This document shows positions 23,610 to 26,406 of a stretch of 26,406 bases of DNA, piece after piece. Each line of letters begins with the position of its first letter. Positions within the stretch are counted from its first letter, which is position 1. Source of the DNA: RGIG1934 sp964492545 (GTDB lineage Bacteria > Bacillota > Clostridia > Lachnospirales > Lachnospiraceae); assembly GCA_964492545.1 (NCBI GenBank), contig CAZBKO010000024.1:1-26406 (forward strand). The letters are read 5' to 3'. A model generated the notes under the pieces. It was not told the DNA's origin, searched no databases, and was given only the letters and a program-made list of their open reading frames with translations. The position numbers and the translations under genes were made by a program.

Positions 23610-24449
23610 CTAGCCTGCAATAATCTTTGTCTTGGAAGGATCAACTTTATCCTTCTCTATTATCAAAGTATCAATGTGCTCAGCTTTGATTGTTCCACCT
23701 GACGGATTCATAACACTGTCAATTTTACTTGTTATATCTGCTTCAACTGTGGAATATTCAAAGGCAAGTGTTGTATTTATCAGCTTGCAGTTCTTCATTA
23801 CGAGATTATCAATATAGCACATTCCCTGAAGGCTTTCGATTGTACAATTGACAAGTGTTAAATTCTTCGCATTCCATCCAAGATATTCTCCTGAAATAAA
23901 TGAATCATATACTGTTATATTATCACTGTTCCAAAATGCGTCCTTTGAGAGCATTTTAGCATTGTGTATCTCCAAATTTCTGCATCCGTCGAAGGAATAG
24001 TTTCCTGTCAGCTTAAAATCATTAATCTTCATATTAGTGCTGTTCATTGCAAAATAATCGCCATTTGCTGTTACATTATCCATCACAACATTATTGCAGT
24101 TCCAAAGTGTTTCCGCAGCATCTGGTATTATCACATTCTTAAGCTTAAGTCCATCACATCTTCTAAAATTCTTAGGTGCATGGACAATACTGTCCTCAAT
24201 GTCCACATTATCAGAATACCACACACCCGCTCTTGCCATTTCAAACCATGTACAATTTCTCACTTTAATATCCCTGCTATACCATATAGGATATTTCCAC
24301 TTGAACATACTGCCTTCAAGTTCAATATTTCTGCATTCCTTAAGTGGTGACTCTCCATCATCAAAAATAGTATCCACAATGTATAAATCCTGTCTGTTAA
24401 ATAGTGCTCTTTCTCCTGTCAAAAATTCCTGACGTATTGTATCTTTCAT
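23610..24449 (-). CDS. DUF3737 family protein (right-handed beta-helix)
   Basis: 279 residues. I take the start as the ATG at 24449, giving MKDTIRQEFLTGERALF, because the family begins here and GAGG lies 5 nt upstream; the longer frame to 24503 reads into larE. The sequence is a run of about 20-residue repeats (WYSDNVDIEDS, LWNCNNVVMDNV, FDGCRNLEIHNAK, FWNSDNITVYDS), consistent with a parallel beta-helix as in pectate lyases, but no signal peptide or catalytic motif is visible. The function is unknown; these proteins are common in gut Firmicutes. It begins 7 nt after the larE stop, so it is co-translated with the lar genes. Confidence 0.85.
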   Translation of the reverse strand: MKDTIRQEFLTGERALFNRQDLYIVDTIFDDGESPLKECRNIELEGSMFKWKYPIWYSRDIKVRNCTWFEMARAGVWYSDNVDIEDSIVHAPKNFRRCDGLKLKNVIIPDAAETLWNCNNVVMDNVTANGDYFAMNSTNMKINDFKLTGNYSFDGCRNLEIHNAKMLSKDAFWNSDNITVYDSFISGEYLGWNAKNLTLVNCTIESLQGMCYIDNLVMKNCKLINTTLAFEYSTVEADITSKIDSVMNPSGGTIKAEHIDTLIIEKDKVDPSKTKIIAG

Positions 24450-24456
24450 AATTGCC

Positions 24457-25263
24457 TCATTTCTGTAAATCCATACTTCCTGATCTGAATCCTTCCAAAT
24501 CAAGAGTTATATATTCAAATTTTAATTCTTTTAAATAGTCTGTTATCTTATCCTTCATATCTATTATATTACTAAGAGCATTTGAGTCAACCTCAATCCT
24601 TGCCACATTTCTATGAACTCTAAGACGCACATTATAAAATCCCAGTTTTCTAATAAACTGTTCACCTTTATCTATTCTTTCAAGCAGCTCATAATCTAAC
24701 TTCACACCATAAGGAAGCCTTGTGGCCATACAAGGGGTTGATGGTCTGTCTGCTACAGATACGTTATATTGTTCTGCCAGTTCTCTAACCTCTTTTTTGG
24801 TAATCATATTATCTGCCAAAGGACTTATAATATTCAGTTCCTTCAATGCTTTTATTCCAGGTCTATATACATGCATGTCATCCTCGTTTGTCCCATCAAG
24901 CATATACCTTATTCCCATTTTCTGAGCCATTTCTACGATTCCTGTAAATATTGTTCTCTTACATTTGTAGCAGCGGTCTATTGGATTGTTTTCTATTCCT
25001 GCTTCTGAAAGCTCATCAATGTACACAACCCTATGTTCAGCTCCTGCTTCGGCTGCCACCTTTTTTGCAACCTCCACATCTCCCATTGGATGTAATTTCG
25101 TGTGGGCAGTTACGGCATATACCTTCGTGCCATGAAGCCTCGCTTTCTCACAGGCAATCATCAACAACAGACTTGAATCAACACCACCTGAAAATGCAAT
25201 AAGTATATTTTCCTTTGTATAATTATCCATCTGCAATAATAGATTATTGTATTTTTCATTCAT
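24457..25263 (-). CDS. larE: LarE, ATP-dependent sulfur transferase for nickel-pincer cofactor synthesis
   Basis: A 268-residue PP-loop enzyme. It activates the pyridinium dicarboxylate intermediate with ATP and adds sulfur to make the bis-thiocarboxylate of the nickel-pincer nucleotide used by lactate racemase and related enzymes. Visible: the PP-loop FSGGVDSS, LDGTNEDD, and STPCMATRLPYG, where the Cys aligns with the sulfur-donating Cys of Lactobacillus LarE. An additional RCYKCKR pair suggests that three cysteines could hold a [4Fe-4S] cluster as in some LarE proteins (inference). Start: the frame reaches a TTG at 25269, but the ATG at 25263 has GAGGG 9 nt upstream and is preferred. It overlaps larC by 8 bp. 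Confidence 0.93.
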   Translation of the reverse strand: MNEKYNNLLLQMDNYTKENILIAFSGGVDSSLLLMIACEKARLHGTKVYAVTAHTKLHPMGDVEVAKKVAAEAGAEHRVVYIDELSEAGIENNPIDRCYKCKRTIFTGIVEMAQKMGIRYMLDGTNEDDMHVYRPGIKALKELNIISPLADNMITKKEVRELAEQYNVSVADRPSTPCMATRLPYGVKLDYELLERIDKGEQFIRKLGFYNVRLRVHRNVARIEVDSNALSNIIDMKDKITDYLKELKFEYITLDLEGFRSGSMDLQK

Positions 25264-26368
25264 CCGCAATAGCCCTCATAACAATTCGTGATACTTCCTG
25301 ATATGATAAATTATTTTCAGAACATAGTTTTATTATGCTCTCATACTCTGGATATTTTCTTACTATGCTGCCGTATTTGCACACTTTTATCTGTGCATCA
25401 CCAATTTCTGTATGAACTACAGCACAATTTCTATCTAGAATTGTTCTTTCCATTTTCTGTTTTCTAATTCCAATTGTTGTTGTTTCTGTAAAAATGATTT
25501 CTTCCATTTTACTTACATCTTCTTCACTGCAAATTACATTCAATTGATATGCCGGTCTGTTTTTCTTCATGAACACAGGCATGTAATGCACATCTCTGGC
25601 ACCTGCTTCAAATAATTTATCCATAACATATCCAAGATTTTCACCACTGCAGTCATCAATATTTGATTCTAATTTATAAATGTAATCTCTTCCGGCTTCT
25701 GCATTTTCACTTATTATCATTGCCCTTACAATACTTGGATGCTCAGAATTTCTCTTACCTGCTCCCATACCTATTGTATCTATAGTAAATGTTTCCGGTA
25801 ATATACTGTCTGTTTTTAATACAGCTGCAATGGCCGCACCTGTTGGTGTTACACACTCTCCGTGCATATTAGTTATCTTAAGATTAAGTCCTGTATTCTT
25901 AACAATATTTACAACTGCCGGAACAGGTACCGGTAAAATTCCATGCTGACATCTTACAGTTCCTGTTCCCTCACATAATTCCTTAATAATGCATTTATCC
26001 ACATTAAGGTTATCAAAGCATACAGCCACTGCCACAATATCAACAATCGAATCAACAGCTCCCACCTCATGAAAATGCACATTTTCTATTTCTACTCCAT
26101 GGGCCTGTGATTCTGCCTCAGCCAGCACCATAAATATTCTTTTTGCAATATTCTTAGCATTTTCTGTCATATTTGCACCATCAATAATTGCAATAATATC
26201 ATTAAGGTTTCTGTGCTCATGATGTACATGATTATCGTGGTCGTGATGATGGTCATGATTGTGATGGTGGTCATGATTTTCATGGTGGTCATGATTTTCA
26301 TGCTCGTGGCCATACAAATACTCCATGTCATGATCATGATTTTCATGATTCTTACTCAAACTTCGCAC
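25256..26368 (-). CDS. larC: LarC, nickel insertion protein, lacking its N-terminal segment
   Basis: 370 codons of LarC, the CTP-dependent cyclometallase that inserts nickel into the pincer cofactor. A long His/Asp/Asn-rich stretch (residues 7-52) that should bind Ni is followed by the conserved core: VHFHEVGAVDSIVDIV, GTGTVRCQHGILPVPVPA, TPTGAAIAAV, IGMGAGKR, LESNIDDCSGE and TTTIGIRKQK. Normal LarC proteins have some 60-90 residues before the His-rich linker (MxTLYLD...GAAGDM), which are not found here: upstream in this frame is a TAA at 26383-26381. The only start is a GTG (26368) inside a hairpin without a ribosome binding site. Either the N-terminus is in another frame or gene beyond the window edge, or the gene is broken. 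Confidence 0.85.
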   Translation of the reverse strand: MRSLSKNHENHDHDMEYLYGHEHENHDHHENHDHHHNHDHHHDHDNHVHHEHRNLNDIIAIIDGANMTENAKNIAKRIFMVLAEAESQAHGVEIENVHFHEVGAVDSIVDIVAVAVCFDNLNVDKCIIKELCEGTGTVRCQHGILPVPVPAVVNIVKNTGLNLKITNMHGECVTPTGAAIAAVLKTDSILPETFTIDTIGMGAGKRNSEHPSIVRAMIISENAEAGRDYIYKLESNIDDCSGENLGYVMDKLFEAGARDVHYMPVFMKKNRPAYQLNVICSEEDVSKMEEIIFTETTTIGIRKQKMERTILDRNCAVVHTEIGDAQIKVCKYGSIVRKYPEYESIIKLCSENNLSYQEVSRIVMRAIADE

Positions 26369-26406
26369 TTGAATAAGTGCTTATGCACCTTGAAAATTCA
26401 ATAAAA

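Noticed and set aside
26213..26404. Plus-strand frame rich in Met/Val/Ile opposite larC
   Set aside because: It is the antisense of the His-codon repeats of larC and has no start signals.

Overview
The window is AT-rich bacterial DNA with low-GC Firmicute codon use, AGGAGG-type ribosome binding sites, TTGACA/TATAAT promoters and gene families typical of gut Clostridia (DUF134-NifX fusion, fused FeoAB, LrgAB, DUF3737, group II intron debris). I read it as chromosome of a Lachnospiraceae-like anaerobe. The family-level placement is inference; no rRNA or other phylogenetic marker is present.

Layout. (1) 1-3.5 kb: a copper module, csoR-copA on the minus strand, driven by a near-consensus promoter whose spacer holds a CsoR-type palindrome. 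A DUF134/NifX-like protein is divergently transcribed from its own consensus promoter. (2) 3.5-4.9 kb: a DUF4143-type ATPase beside a 24-bp direct repeat. (3) 4.97-11.85 kb: a six-gene polyamine operon, speA-speE-carboxyspermidine dehydrogenase-nspC-aguA-aguB, encoding arginine to agmatine to N-carbamoylputrescine to putrescine to spermidine. (4) 11.85-12.5 kb: a 656-bp non-coding region that contains an apparently complete transcription unit on the minus strand. It has a consensus promoter, about 380 nt full of hairpins, and an intrinsic terminator, and it lies directly upstream of speA. It is either a structured small RNA or a terminator-controlled leader of the polyamine operon, and it is the most interesting element here. 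(5) 12.5-13.6 kb: lrgAB on the plus strand. (6) 13.55-16.7 kb: a large multi-PAS hybrid histidine kinase split by an in-frame TAA in the middle of a PAS domain. (7) 16.7-19.1 kb: a fused FeoA-FeoB ferrous iron transporter with a 30-bp palindrome at its 5' end.

(8) 19.2-21.7 kb is a scrapyard region: a group II intron remnant (domain V/VI plus a fragment of the reverse transcriptase), two small unknown genes, a class II Fic protein whose promoter is bracketed by two identical operator-like palindromes, and a possible HsdS scrap. (9) 21.7-26.4 kb: a minus-strand operon, larC-larE-DUF3737-patB-metallophosphoesterase. The larC reading frame lacks its usual N-terminal part and has an upstream in-frame stop near the window edge. 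The phosphoesterase is frameshifted at a run of six G.

Metal handling recurs (Cu export, Fe(II) uptake, nickel-pincer cofactor synthesis, NifX-like metal-cluster protein), as does gene decay. The two disrupted genes (in-frame stop, homopolymer frameshift) could be real or sequencing/assembly errors.
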